Assembly: GCA_963800505.1 (NCBI GenBank)
Contig: CAWDBL010000024.1
Location: 23,605 to 87,604 of the forward strand
DNA from: Fodinibacter sp963800505
GTDB lineage: Bacteria; Actinomycetota; Actinomycetes; Actinomycetales; Dermatophilaceae
DNA: 64,000 bases
Direction: 5' to 3'
Part shown: one piece after another, positions 34,225 to 42,538 of the stretch
How the letters are laid out: every line of letters starts with the position of its first letter
Numbering within the stretch: the first letter of the stretch is position 1
Notes under the pieces: generated by a model
Told to the model about the DNA's origin: nothing
The model's input: only the letters and a program-made list of their open reading frames with translations
Database searches by the model: none
Position numbers and translations under genes: made by a program

Positions 34225-36189
34225 ATGAGCGCGAGCACGGGGACCACGCACACCGACGACCCGACCGGCGGCGAGGCGTCGCGGGTCTCCGAGCGCGAGG
34301 CGCGAGACGTCGCGGAACAGGCGCGCGAGAGCGGGTGGAGCAAGCCGTCATTCGCCAAGGGGCTCTACCTCGGTCGCTTCGACCTCGACCTGGTGCACCC
34401 GCACGCGCGGCCGGATGCCGACGACGAGGCACGAGGCGAGGCGTTCCTCGCCCGTCTGCGGGAGGTCTGCGCCGGCATCGACGGGGCGCGGATCGAGCGC
34501 GAAGCGCAGATCCCCGACGAGGACATCAAGGCGCTCGCGGACATCGGGGCGTTCGGGATGAAGATCCCCACGGAGTACGGGGGGCTCGGGCTGACGATGC
34601 GCTCCTACGGCCGGGCCCTGATGCTGATCGGGTCGGTGCACCCGGCCTTCGGTGCGATGCTGTCGGCACACCAGTCGATCGGCGTGCCCGAGCCGGTCAA
34701 GCTGGTGGGGACGCCGGAGCAGAAGGAGCGCTTCCTGCCGCGGTGCGCTGCGGGGGCCATCTCCGCGTTCCTGCTCACCGAGCCCGACGTCGGGTCCGAC
34801 CCGGCGCGGATGGAGAGCACCGCTGTGCTCACCGACGACGGGAGCGCCTACCTGCTCGACGGCGTGAAGCTGTGGACCACCAACGGGGTGGTTGCCGAGC
34901 TGCTGGTCGTGATGGCGCGGGTGCCGAAGCATGCCGGTGGGCGGGGCGGCATCACCGCCTTCGTCGTCGAGGGGGACGCGCCCGGCATCACGGTCGAGCG
35001 GCGCAACGGCTTCATGGGGCTGCGCGGCATCGAGAACGGCCTGACCCGGCTGCACCAGGTGCGGGTGCCGGTCGAGAACCGGCTGGGCAAGGAGGGCGAA
35101 GGGCTGAAGATCGCCCTGACCACGCTCAACGCCGGCCGGCTGTCGATCCCGGCGATGTGCTCGGCCACCGGCAAGTGGTCGCTGAAGATCGCGCGCGAGT
35201 GGTCCTCCGAGCGGGTGCAGTGGGGGCTCCCGGTCGGCCGGCACGAGGCGGTGGCCGGGAAGATCGCGTTCATCGCCGCGACCGCGTACGCCATGGAGTC
35301 GGTGGTCGAGCTGACCTGCGCGATGGCCGATGCCGGGGAGACCGACATCCGGATCGAGGCGGCGCTGGCCAAGCTGTGGGCCAGCGAGATGGCGTGGCTC
35401 ATCGCCGACGAGCTGGTGCAGATCCGCGGGGGCCGGGGCTACGAGTCGGCGGCGTCGCTGGCGGCTCGGGGCGAGCGGGCGGTGCCGGCCGAGCAGCAGC
35501 TGCGCGACGTGCGGATCAACCGGATCTTCGAGGGCTCGAGCGAGATCATGCACCTGCTCATCGCCCGGGAGGCCGTCGACGAGCACCTCAAGGCGGCCGG
35601 CGACCTGGCCTCGGCCGATGCTGACCTGTCGGCCAAGGCGCGAGCGGCCGCTGGGGCGAGTGGGTTCTACGCGAAGTGGCTGCCGCAGCTGGTGACCGGC
35701 GCAGGGTCGGTGCCGACGTCGTTCGGGGAGTTCGGCCCGCTGGCCCGGCACCTGCGCTACGTCGAGCGGTCGTCGCGCCGGCTGGCGCGCCAGACGTTCT
35801 ACGGGATGTCGCGCTGGCAGGCCGCGATGGAGCACCACCAGCGGTTCCTGGGCCGCGTCGTCGACATCGGGGCGGAGCTGTTCGCGATGGCGGCCGCGTG
35901 CGTGCGGGCCGAGATGCTGCTCGCGGAGGACCCGGAGCGGGGCCGGTCGGCGCAGCGGCTGGCGGACGCCTTCTGCGGGCAGGCGCGGATGCGGGTCGAC
36001 GTGCTGTTCGACGAGCTGTGGACCAACTCGGACGACACGGACCGCAAGCTGGCCGCGTCGGTGCTCGCCGGTGACCTCACCTGGCTCGAGGAGGGTGTGC
36101 TCGACCCGAGCGAGGGCACCGGGCCGTGGATCGCGCGGTGGGAGCCCGGAGCCAGCTCGGCGGAGTCGGTCTGGCGGGCGGTGCGCTGA
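34225..36189 (+). CDS. acyl-CoA dehydrogenase, long form
   Basis: FAD-dependent first step of beta-oxidation. The 654 residues include the acyl-CoA dehydrogenase core (about 80-460): AFLLTEPDVGSDPARM (FAD/substrate strand), KLWTTNGVVAE, NGFMGLRGIENGLTR and the catalytic Glu in RIFEGSSEIMHLLIAREAVD. A C-terminal helical extension of about 180 residues is reminiscent of the very-long-chain enzymes. GAGGAG precedes ATG 34225. The chain length preference is inferred from the extension only. The adjacent ACBP supports a role with long-chain acyl-CoA. Confidence 0.92.
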   Translation: MSASTGTTHTDDPTGGEASRVSEREARDVAEQARESGWSKPSFAKGLYLGRFDLDLVHPHARPDADDEARGEAFLARLREVCAGIDGARIEREAQIPDEDIKALADIGAFGMKIPTEYGGLGLTMRSYGRALMLIGSVHPAFGAMLSAHQSIGVPEPVKLVGTPEQKERFLPRCAAGAISAFLLTEPDVGSDPARMESTAVLTDDGSAYLLDGVKLWTTNGVVAELLVVMARVPKHAGGRGGITAFVVEGDAPGITVERRNGFMGLRGIENGLTRLHQVRVPVENRLGKEGEGLKIALTTLNAGRLSIPAMCSATGKWSLKIAREWSSERVQWGLPVGRHEAVAGKIAFIAATAYAMESVVELTCAMADAGETDIRIEAALAKLWASEMAWLIADELVQIRGGRGYESAASLAARGERAVPAEQQLRDVRINRIFEGSSEIMHLLIAREAVDEHLKAAGDLASADADLSAKARAAAGASGFYAKWLPQLVTGAGSVPTSFGEFGPLARHLRYVERSSRRLARQTFYGMSRWQAAMEHHQRFLGRVVDIGAELFAMAAACVRAEMLLAEDPERGRSAQRLADAFCGQARMRVDVLFDELWTNSDDTDRKLAASVLAGDLTWLEEGVLDPSEGTGPWIARWEPGASSAESVWRAVR

Positions 36190-36212
36190 GCCGGGGGCGG
36201 CCGGTGAGCGGC

Positions 36213-37247
36213 TCAGCGACGCTTGAGCAGCTCCTCGGCCACCTGCACGGCGTTGAGGGCGGCGCCCTTGCGCAGGTTGTCGCCGACGACGAACAGGTTC
36301 AGGCCCCTGCCCTCGGGGGCGGCCTGGTCGGCGCGCACCCGACCGACGAAGACCTCGTCCCGGCCGGTGGCCTGCAGCGGGTTGGGCACGTCGGTGACGA
36401 TGACTCCGGGCGCCTTCCCCAGCACCTCGAGGGCCTCGGCGGGGCTGATGTCACGGTCGAACTCCGCGGAGATCGCGAGGCTGTGGCCCGAGAAGACCGG
36501 GACCCGGACACAGGTGCCCGACACCCGTAGGCCGGGGATGTGCAGGATCCTGCGCGACTCGTTGCGCAGCTTCTGCTCCTCGTCGGTCTCGAGCGAGCCG
36601 TCGTCGACGATGGACCCGGCCAGCGGCACGACGTTGAAGCCGACGGGCACCGCGTAGATCTGCGGGTCCGGCAGGTCGAGCGCCGAGCCGTCGAGGGCGA
36701 GGTCCTTCGGGTCACCCGACGCGTAGCCGCCGCGCAGCTGGGTGTCGAGCTCGACCAGGCCCACGCCACCGGAACCGGAGACCGCCTGGTAGCTGCTGAC
36801 GTGCAGGCGCACCAGGCCGGCGAGGTCGTGCAGCGGCTTGAGCACCGGCATCGCGGCCATGGTGGTGCAGTTCGGGTTGGCGACGATCCCCTTGGGGATG
36901 ACGTCGAGGTCCTCGGGGTTGACCTCGGACACCACGAGCGGCACCTCGGGGTCCTTGCGCCAGGCACTGGAGTTGTCGACCACGACCGCGCCGGCCCCGG
37001 CCACCCGCGGCGCCCAGATCTTCGAGGTCGACCCGCCGTTGGAGAACAGCGCGATGTCGAGCCCGGAGAAGTCGGCGGTCGCGGTGTCCTCGACGGTGAC
37101 CTCGGTGTCGCCCCACGGCAGGGTCGTGCCCGCCGAGCGCGCGGACGCGAAGTACCGAATCTCCTCGACGGGGAAGTTCCGCTCGAAGAGCAGGGTGCGC
37201 ATGACGTTGCCGACCTGGCCGGTGGCGCCGAAGACTCCGATTCGCAT
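36213..37247 (-). CDS. asd: aspartate-semialdehyde dehydrogenase
   Basis: Reduces aspartyl phosphate to the semialdehyde for lysine/diaminopimelate, threonine and methionine. The NADP-binding motif GVFGATGQVG is at the N-terminus, the catalytic Cys is C127 in ANPNCTTM, and the His region is GTCVRVPVFSGHS. 344 residues is the normal length. The partner aspartokinase gene is not adjacent. A TAGACT box lies seven bases upstream of ATG 37247. Confidence 0.96.
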   Translation of the reverse strand: MRIGVFGATGQVGNVMRTLLFERNFPVEEIRYFASARSAGTTLPWGDTEVTVEDTATADFSGLDIALFSNGGSTSKIWAPRVAGAGAVVVDNSSAWRKDPEVPLVVSEVNPEDLDVIPKGIVANPNCTTMAAMPVLKPLHDLAGLVRLHVSSYQAVSGSGGVGLVELDTQLRGGYASGDPKDLALDGSALDLPDPQIYAVPVGFNVVPLAGSIVDDGSLETDEEQKLRNESRRILHIPGLRVSGTCVRVPVFSGHSLAISAEFDRDISPAEALEVLGKAPGVIVTDVPNPLQATGRDEVFVGRVRADQAAPEGRGLNLFVVGDNLRKGAALNAVQVAEELLKRR

Positions 37248-37740
37248 GTCGACCAGTCTAGAGAGCGCTCCGGACGCCGGCCGCCGGGCTCACGATGCGG
37301 GAGGCGCGGTGCACTTGGCAGTCCAGGTCTGGCCCGGTTTGGTCTGGTCTGGTCGAGTCAGGTCAGGTAGCGGCAGAGCTCGCGTTCGAGGTGGCTGGTC
37401 AGCCGCGGTCGTCGTGCTGGTCGTGGTCGTCCGGTCGCCGTGCTGCTGAGGGTGCGTGGTCGGCGCAGTGCTCGCTTTCGCCGCTCACCGGGCCGTGGCG
37501 AGCCTGACGCGTGACGGACGGCGAGGCGCGTCCGGGCGTGTCGGGCCCTGTGTCGGCTCGGGGCTCGCCGCGACGGCGTCGCTGGTCGCAGTCGACTCGT
37601 TGGGCAGGGCGGCGGTGGTGGTCGGTGGGAAGGACAGGCTGCCCCAGCCGAGCAGCGGTGGTGGTTCGGCGTCGTAGGTGTGCCCCAGTGGTGTGGTCAC
37701 CCGCACCACCCGCCTCGCCCCAGGTGTGGCCTCGCCCGGC
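37248..37740. other. stretch without an assured gene
   Basis: Holds the asd promoter, a short GGTCTGG repeat near 37335-37360 and, at 37485-37740 on the minus strand, sequence coding for what looks like the lost C-terminus of the HNH gene (RRVVRVTTPLGHTYDAEPP). Nothing else could be supported. Confidence 0.5.
37255..37260 (-). promoter_or_regulatory. -10 box for asd
   Basis: TAGACT on the minus strand, seven bases before ATG 37247; leaderless transcript suggested. Confidence 0.45.
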
Positions 37741-39261
37741 TCATGCTGGCGTCGGTGCGCTCACGTATCGCCGCTGAGGCGCCTGCGTTCCCCGTCGGCG
37801 CGCATGGCTCACCGCGCTCGTCGCTGTCGGTCGCGGCCGCTGCTCGGAACTGCTCGCGCGCACACCGATGTCGGCGTCAGCCAGGATCACGCGGGTGCGC
37901 CAGCCGGGGGCTTCCTTGGCGTAGTTGCACCGGGCGCACTTGCCGTTGCCCTCCTCGAACGAGGTCTCAGCGTGCTCACGCACCGGGGTCGCATGGTCGG
38001 CGTGCACGATCGGCGCCTCACACCACGAGGTGGTGCACACGTCATCACGCAGCACCAGCATCCGCCGCAGCATCCCCCCGAACACCCGCCGGCGTGAGTC
38101 CATCGCGACCAGGTCCCGCCCGTCCGGGGTCGTGTACAACCGCCGCACCCACACCCGCGCAACCGACGGCTGCTCCGCAGCCGTACCGGCCGGTGTTCGA
38201 TCCGGCACGGCCTGCGGTGGCTTCGCGGTGGCGGTGGTGAGCGGTGGAGCGTCGAGGCCTTCCCGCAGCCAGGCCCGGGCCACCGCGGCCGGCACCGACC
38301 CGTGGCCCGGGATCCGGGCCGGCTCAAACACCGACCGGTCACCGTTGCCGGTGCCGAGCAGGGCCCGGTCGGTCATCACCAGCTGCACCTCCACCGGCTG
38401 CGGCTGACCGGTCGCCCGCCCCGACAACAACCGCAGCGCCGTGTCGGCCGCGACCGCACCCACCCCACGCCCCTCCGGGGGCTCATCGGGGCACTGACCA
38501 CCCACCACACCGCGGGCTCGGGCCTGCACCGCCGCGTGCGCGCCGACCACGTCCTTCAACGGGCCGAGGACGGTCAGGTACGCCATCCCGTCCGGAGCCG
38601 GCCGCACACTGACCCGGCGGCTCCGCGCCGCCGCCTCCATCCGCGCCACCACCGACGCCGCGTCCAGCTCCGCCGCGACCCGCGCCGCCGCCGCACCCGC
38701 CTGCCGCACCCCCAACCGGGACAACAACGGCCCCACCCGAGCATCCACCTCGCCCCGGTCCTCCAGCGACAGCGTCGCCGTCGCCGCAACCACCGCCACC
38801 GCGACCCGCTCGCTGATCTCACCCCCGGACAGCGCGGCCATCGTCACCGGCATCTCGTGCACCAACGCCCGCGACAACCCCACAAACCGGTCCCCCAAGG
38901 TCGGCGACTCCCGCCGCGCCAACGCCACCACCGACCCCACCGACCGGGCCACATCTTGCGGAGCCACCACCTCCCGCGAACACCGCAACGCATCCGCCGC
39001 CCGCGCCTGCACCGCCGACGACGCACCCTTGACCCGCTCCAAACCCGCGACCAGCTCCACCCGCTCCCGATCCGTCAGCGAGTCGGCATCCACCCCGGCC
39101 AGCCACGCCCGAAACGTGTCGACCGCCACCACAACATCAGCGCCAAGGTCACCAGCCGCAGCGTCAGCAGCCGCAGCCGGCGGGCTCACGGCATCCGACA
39201 ACCGGCCCGGCACCACCGAACCCGGGCCCACGACCCGCCCCTCCAACGCCCCCGCATCCAT
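37741..39261 (-). CDS. DUF222/HNH endonuclease-domain protein, C-terminus possibly shifted
   Basis: A long Ala/Arg-rich DUF222 region (about 40-380) precedes an HNH nuclease motif near residue 430: TTSWCEAPIVHADHATPVRE, then CARCNYAKEAPGW. The family is abundant and multi-copy in micrococcalians and may be mobile; its role is unknown. The printed frame ends at 37741 with an atypical Ser/Arg/Pro tail. The motif RVTTPLGHTYDAEPP, which closes many family members, appears downstream in another frame ending at 37485. One extra base between 37744 and 37760 would explain this. ATG 39261 is six bases after a TACGAT box. Two DnaA boxes lie upstream. Confidence 0.8.
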   Translation of the reverse strand: MDAGALEGRVVGPGSVVPGRLSDAVSPPAAAADAAAGDLGADVVVAVDTFRAWLAGVDADSLTDRERVELVAGLERVKGASSAVQARAADALRCSREVVAPQDVARSVGSVVALARRESPTLGDRFVGLSRALVHEMPVTMAALSGGEISERVAVAVVAATATLSLEDRGEVDARVGPLLSRLGVRQAGAAAARVAAELDAASVVARMEAAARSRRVSVRPAPDGMAYLTVLGPLKDVVGAHAAVQARARGVVGGQCPDEPPEGRGVGAVAADTALRLLSGRATGQPQPVEVQLVMTDRALLGTGNGDRSVFEPARIPGHGSVPAAVARAWLREGLDAPPLTTATAKPPQAVPDRTPAGTAAEQPSVARVWVRRLYTTPDGRDLVAMDSRRRVFGGMLRRMLVLRDDVCTTSWCEAPIVHADHATPVREHAETSFEEGNGKCARCNYAKEAPGWRTRVILADADIGVRASSSEQRPRPTATSAVSHARRRGTQAPQRRYVSAPTPA

Positions 39262-39267
39262 GCACCA

Positions 39268-39273
39268 ATCGTA
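39268..39273 (-). promoter_or_regulatory. -10 box for the DUF222/HNH gene
   Basis: TACGAT on the minus strand with six bases to ATG 39261; leaderless transcript suggested. Confidence 0.4.
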
Positions 39274-39311
39274 CAAACGTCCACCGACAGTCACCCGAAA
39301 CGACCAACACC

Positions 39312-39320
39312 TGTGGACAA
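39312..39320 (-). promoter_or_regulatory. DnaA box, proximal
   Basis: TTGTCCACA on the minus strand, identical to the high-G+C actinobacterial DnaA box. It lies about 50 bases upstream of the HNH start. Confidence 0.55.
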
Positions 39321-39340
39321 CTCAAGACCCGAACACGCCC

Positions 39341-39349
39341 TGTGGACAA
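39341..39349 (-). promoter_or_regulatory. DnaA box, distal
   Basis: A second TTGTCCACA in the same orientation, 29 bases from the first. The pair lies between the ankyrin gene and the HNH gene. Confidence 0.55.
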
Positions 39350-39424
39350 CCGGATCCGAGCAACGAAGGTGACCGGCCCACACCCGGCCCCAACCTTCCC
39401 CCACGACGCGCTGGCGAGAGCCGC

Positions 39425-40642
39425 TCACCCGGTCGACCGCAGGATCGCCGCGATCTCCCCGAGCCCGAGCCGCTCGGCGTGCTCCAGCGCCGTCACCCCG
39501 TCGCGATCGCCGATCGAGGCATCGGCACCGGCGCCGAGCAGGATCCGCACGACCTCCTGGTGCCGCACGCCCCCGTCGCCGAGGATCACCGCCTCGAGCA
39601 ACGCGGTCCACCCCAGCGCGTTCACGTGGTTGACGTCGATGCCGGTCGACACCACCCGCCGCACGTACTCCACGTGGCCCCGCTCGCTCGCCGGGATCAC
39701 CGACACCCCGCCGAACCGGTTGACCAGCCCCAGGTCGGGCCCGGCCGGCAGCAGCGCCTCCAGCATCGCGACACTCCCGGTCACCCCGGTGACCAGCCAC
39801 GGTGTGTCGTGCTGGTCGTCGAGGGCATCAGGGTCGGCCCCCATGGCGACCAGCACCCGCGCCGCCTCGACGTGGTCCCCGGCGGACGCCAGCAGCAGCG
39901 CCGTCCGCCCCGACGCGTCCCGCGCCTCCAGCCGCGCCCCGTCGCGCAGCGCCAGCGCCACGGCATCGGCGTCACCAGACCCGGCCGCCGCCAGCAGCGC
40001 GGCATCCGGGTCGGACGACGGGCGGTGGCCATCGGCTGCACTCAGCACGCGTTCCAGTGTGGGGTACCCCCGCTCACGCGCCATCTGCAACGGCGTCAAG
40101 CCCTCGGTCACCGACGGACGTCCCAGCTCCACTCCACCCGCCACAAGCACCTGCACCGTCGCCACCTCGGGCGCAGCATCCGCCCCGAACCACACCGCTT
40201 CGTGCACCGCCTGGTACCCGATCCGGTTCACGTGGTCCTTGTCGATGCCGGCCCGCAGCAGCCGCCCCACCACCAGGTGGTGCCCCCGCTCGGCTGCGCG
40301 GATCAGCCCCGTCCCGTTCCACGAGTCCTTCGCGTCGACGTCCGCGCCCGAGGCCAGTGCGAGCTCGAGCAGGTCGAGGTACCCCTCGCTCGTCGCGATC
40401 AGGTAGGCCGACTGCTGCGTCTCGTCCTCGGCGTCGACGTCCGCTCCCTGCTGCACCAGCCGGCGCGCCGTCGGCACGTCGTTCGCCCAGGCGGCATCGC
40501 GCAGCGCCGCGTCCAGCGCGACGCTCGCCGACGGTCGCGCCGTGGGGCCGGGCTCCCCACCCACCGTGCAACCGCCGAGCACGAGCACGGCCACGGATGC
40601 CGTGACGAGCCCGCCGCTGCGACGGAACCGACGCGTTCTCAC
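39425..40642 (-). CDS. ankyrin-repeat lipoprotein
   Basis: A 405-residue exported protein. The basic start RTRRFRRSGG, hydrophobic core LVTASVAVLVL and lipobox LGGC mark a lipoprotein signal. The rest is ankyrin repeats of about 33 residues: e.g. GADVDAKDSWNGTGLIRAAE, GADPDALDDQHDTPWL and GIDVNHVNALGWTALLEA. About ten units can be counted, several degenerate. Ankyrin arrays bind other proteins; here binding would be at the outer membrane face. The partner is unknown. GTG 40642 is the start. Confidence 0.83.
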   Translation of the reverse strand: MRTRRFRRSGGLVTASVAVLVLGGCTVGGEPGPTARPSASVALDAALRDAAWANDVPTARRLVQQGADVDAEDETQQSAYLIATSEGYLDLLELALASGADVDAKDSWNGTGLIRAAERGHHLVVGRLLRAGIDKDHVNRIGYQAVHEAVWFGADAAPEVATVQVLVAGGVELGRPSVTEGLTPLQMARERGYPTLERVLSAADGHRPSSDPDAALLAAAGSGDADAVALALRDGARLEARDASGRTALLLASAGDHVEAARVLVAMGADPDALDDQHDTPWLVTGVTGSVAMLEALLPAGPDLGLVNRFGGVSVIPASERGHVEYVRRVVSTGIDVNHVNALGWTALLEAVILGDGGVRHQEVVRILLGAGADASIGDRDGVTALEHAERLGLGEIAAILRSTG

Positions 40643-41043
40643 CCGACCATCATGGACGCGCGCAGCCGAGGCGGCGACGCCGCCGGCCGCGCCGCACACG
40701 CGTCGGCACGGACGCGCCGCCCCCTCGGGTTCGACGTGTCCGTGCCGACGGCGGTCCGTCGCACGGACCGCGTGGTGCGATGACGGGTCCGCGTAGGACT
40801 CACCACCGCGCCACCAGAGTGCTGCCAAAGTTCCGCTCGCGCCACTCGACTGCGAGTTCTCGCAATGGTGGAGCCGTCACGGCGCCCGGATGCGGTGCCC
40901 GCCCCGTCGCACGCCGGTGCGGCGCTGCCCGCCCCATGTGACATGTCGCACCCACTGAGCCCCTCACCTGCGCGAATACACTTACGCAGCACGTCCACGA
41001 GGCCCGGACATGCCCACGAGACGAAAGGGCAGGTCGCAATCCG
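40643..41043. other. intergenic region between divergent genes
   Basis: About 400 bases without a supported gene. It contains the TACACT -10 of the first regulator gene (40976-40981) and upstream of it the dyad CATGTGACATG (40934-40944), a possible operator. The part nearest the ankyrin gene shows nothing recognisable. Confidence 0.5.
40976..40981 (+). promoter_or_regulatory. -10 box of the first TrmB/LuxR gene
   Basis: TACACT within CCTGCGCGAATACACT. The same context, CCTGCACGCATACACT, stands before the second copy. Confidence 0.45.
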
Positions 41044-41736
41044 GTGGACCCGATGACCACGCCCGAGCCGGCCGACCCGCCCGAGGAGTACCTCGCGTTC
41101 GTGACCCTGACCCAGTCGCTGATGGCCGAGCGCGATGCGTCGTTGCGATACCTGGGCATGAGCGCAGAGGCCGGCCGCGCCCTGGCCGCGCTGGCCGGGC
41201 AGACCCGGTCGACCATCTGGATCGCACAGCGCCGTGTGTCGTTCTACGCGTTGCGCGAGGGGCGCCGCCTGGACAAAGCTGCGCGCCGGCGTGGCGTGGC
41301 GGCGCGCCTGGTGGTGAACCCGGCCAGCATCACCAGAAATCCCGTCCTCTCCAGCTACGAGCCCGCAGTACGGGTGGGCGCGGTGCCGTCCCACCTCGTG
41401 ATCCTGGACTCCCGCCACATCGTGCTGGCCAGTCGAGACGGCGACACCATGTGGACGTCATCGGAGCCCGACCTCGTCGCCCGTGCGGTCCGCGCCTACG
41501 AGGCGGTGTGGTCTGCGTCCCACCCGGCCGTGCCGGGGGGCGGAGAACCTCCGCTCACCCCGCGGATGGTCGAGATCTGCTGGCTGCTCGCCGACGGTGC
41601 GTCGGACCGCGTGATCAGCCGCTCCCTCGGGATCTCCGAGCGCACGGTGTCCAACGAGGTGCGAGAGATAGGCCGCCGCCTCGGCGCCGCCAACCGGGCG
41701 CATACCATCGCCCGAATCTGCGGCGCCCCGCTCTGA
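41044..41736 (+). CDS. TrmB/LuxR-type regulator, copy 1
   Basis: A 230-residue transcription factor. The N-terminal part (to about residue 150) resembles the phospholipase-D-like sensor half of TrmB regulators (AGQTRSTIWIAQRRVSFYAL, then HLVILDSRHIVLASRDGD). The last 65 residues form a LuxR-type helix-turn-helix (LTPRMVEICWLLADGASDRV, then LGISERTVSNEVREIGRRLG). It is about two-thirds identical to copy 2. GTG 41044 is uncertain: the ATG used by copy 2 is lost here, and ATG 41053 is the alternative. Signal and targets are unknown. Confidence 0.8.
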   Translation: MDPMTTPEPADPPEEYLAFVTLTQSLMAERDASLRYLGMSAEAGRALAALAGQTRSTIWIAQRRVSFYALREGRRLDKAARRRGVAARLVVNPASITRNPVLSSYEPAVRVGAVPSHLVILDSRHIVLASRDGDTMWTSSEPDLVARAVRAYEAVWSASHPAVPGGGEPPLTPRMVEICWLLADGASDRVISRSLGISERTVSNEVREIGRRLGAANRAHTIARICGAPL

Positions 41737-41789
41737 CCCTCTGCAGCGCGACCGTGATGACCCTCGGCTCGACCCGTGACCTGCACGCA

Positions 41790-41795
41790 TACACT
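41790..41795 (+). promoter_or_regulatory. -10 box of the second TrmB/LuxR gene
   Basis: TACACT in a context shared with copy 1, about 60 bases before ATG 41849. CTCGAC at a suitable distance upstream is a weak -35. Confidence 0.45.
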
Positions 41796-41848
41796 CGATG
41801 GCGCCGGACGGCGCAGCGGTGGCGGTACAGAGGAGAGGGGCAGGTCGC

Positions 41849-42538
41849 ATGGCAATGGAGCCGATGACGTTGCCCGCCCCGCCGACCGAATGGCTCGACC
41901 TCCTTACCCTGACGCAGGCGCGGATCGCGGAGCGCGATCCGTCGCTGACCTACCTGGGCACGACCTCCGAGGCCGGGCGCGCACTGGCTGACATGGCCGG
42001 GCAGACCCGGTCGACCGTGTGGAACGCGCAACGCATCATGTCGTTCTACGCAATGCGCGACGGCCGCGCCCTCACCGAAGCCGCCCGCCGGCGAGGTGTC
42101 GCCTTCCGCTTCATGTCACGCCCGGTCACCCTCAGCATCTCTCCCATCATGTCGAGCTACGAGCCTGAGGCCAGGGTGGGCCCCGTGCCCGGGCCTCTGA
42201 TGATCATGGACGCGCGGCACGTCGTCCTCCCAGGTCGAGACGGCGAGAGCATCTGGACGTCATCCGACGCAGGCCTCGTCGCCCTCGCGATCCGCGCCTA
42301 CGAGGCTGTGTGGTCAACGGCCAGCCGTGCGGTGCCAGAGGGCGAGGAGCCTCCGCTCACCCCACGGATGGTCGACATCTCCTGGTTGCTCGCCGACGGC
42401 GCCACCGACCGCATGATCAGCCGCGAGCTCGGCATCTCCGAACGCACGGTGTCCAACGAGGTGCGCGAGATCGGCCGCCGCCTCGGCGCGGCCAACCGGG
42501 CGCACACCATCGCCCGCATCTGCGGAAATCCGCTCTAG
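41849..42538 (+). CDS. TrmB/LuxR-type regulator, copy 2
   Basis: A 229-residue paralogue of the preceding gene with the same sensor-like half (DMAGQTRSTVWNAQRIMSFY) and a nearly identical helix-turn-helix (LGISERTVSNEVREIGRRLG). ATG 41849 is eight bases after GAGAGGGG. The 12-mer GGGCAGGTCGCA precedes both copies, so the duplication included the leader. It has its own -10 and may be expressed separately. The stop TAG shares CTAG with the stop of the convergent era gene. Confidence 0.82.
   Translation: MAMEPMTLPAPPTEWLDLLTLTQARIAERDPSLTYLGTTSEAGRALADMAGQTRSTVWNAQRIMSFYAMRDGRALTEAARRRGVAFRFMSRPVTLSISPIMSSYEPEARVGPVPGPLMIMDARHVVLPGRDGESIWTSSDAGLVALAIRAYEAVWSTASRAVPEGEEPPLTPRMVDISWLLADGATDRMISRELGISERTVSNEVREIGRRLGAANRAHTIARICGNPL

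Noticed and set aside
37330..37370. GGTCTGG repeats as a tandem repeat or array
   Set aside because: Only a few imperfect units; low-complexity intergenic sequence without spacing typical of CRISPR or iterons.
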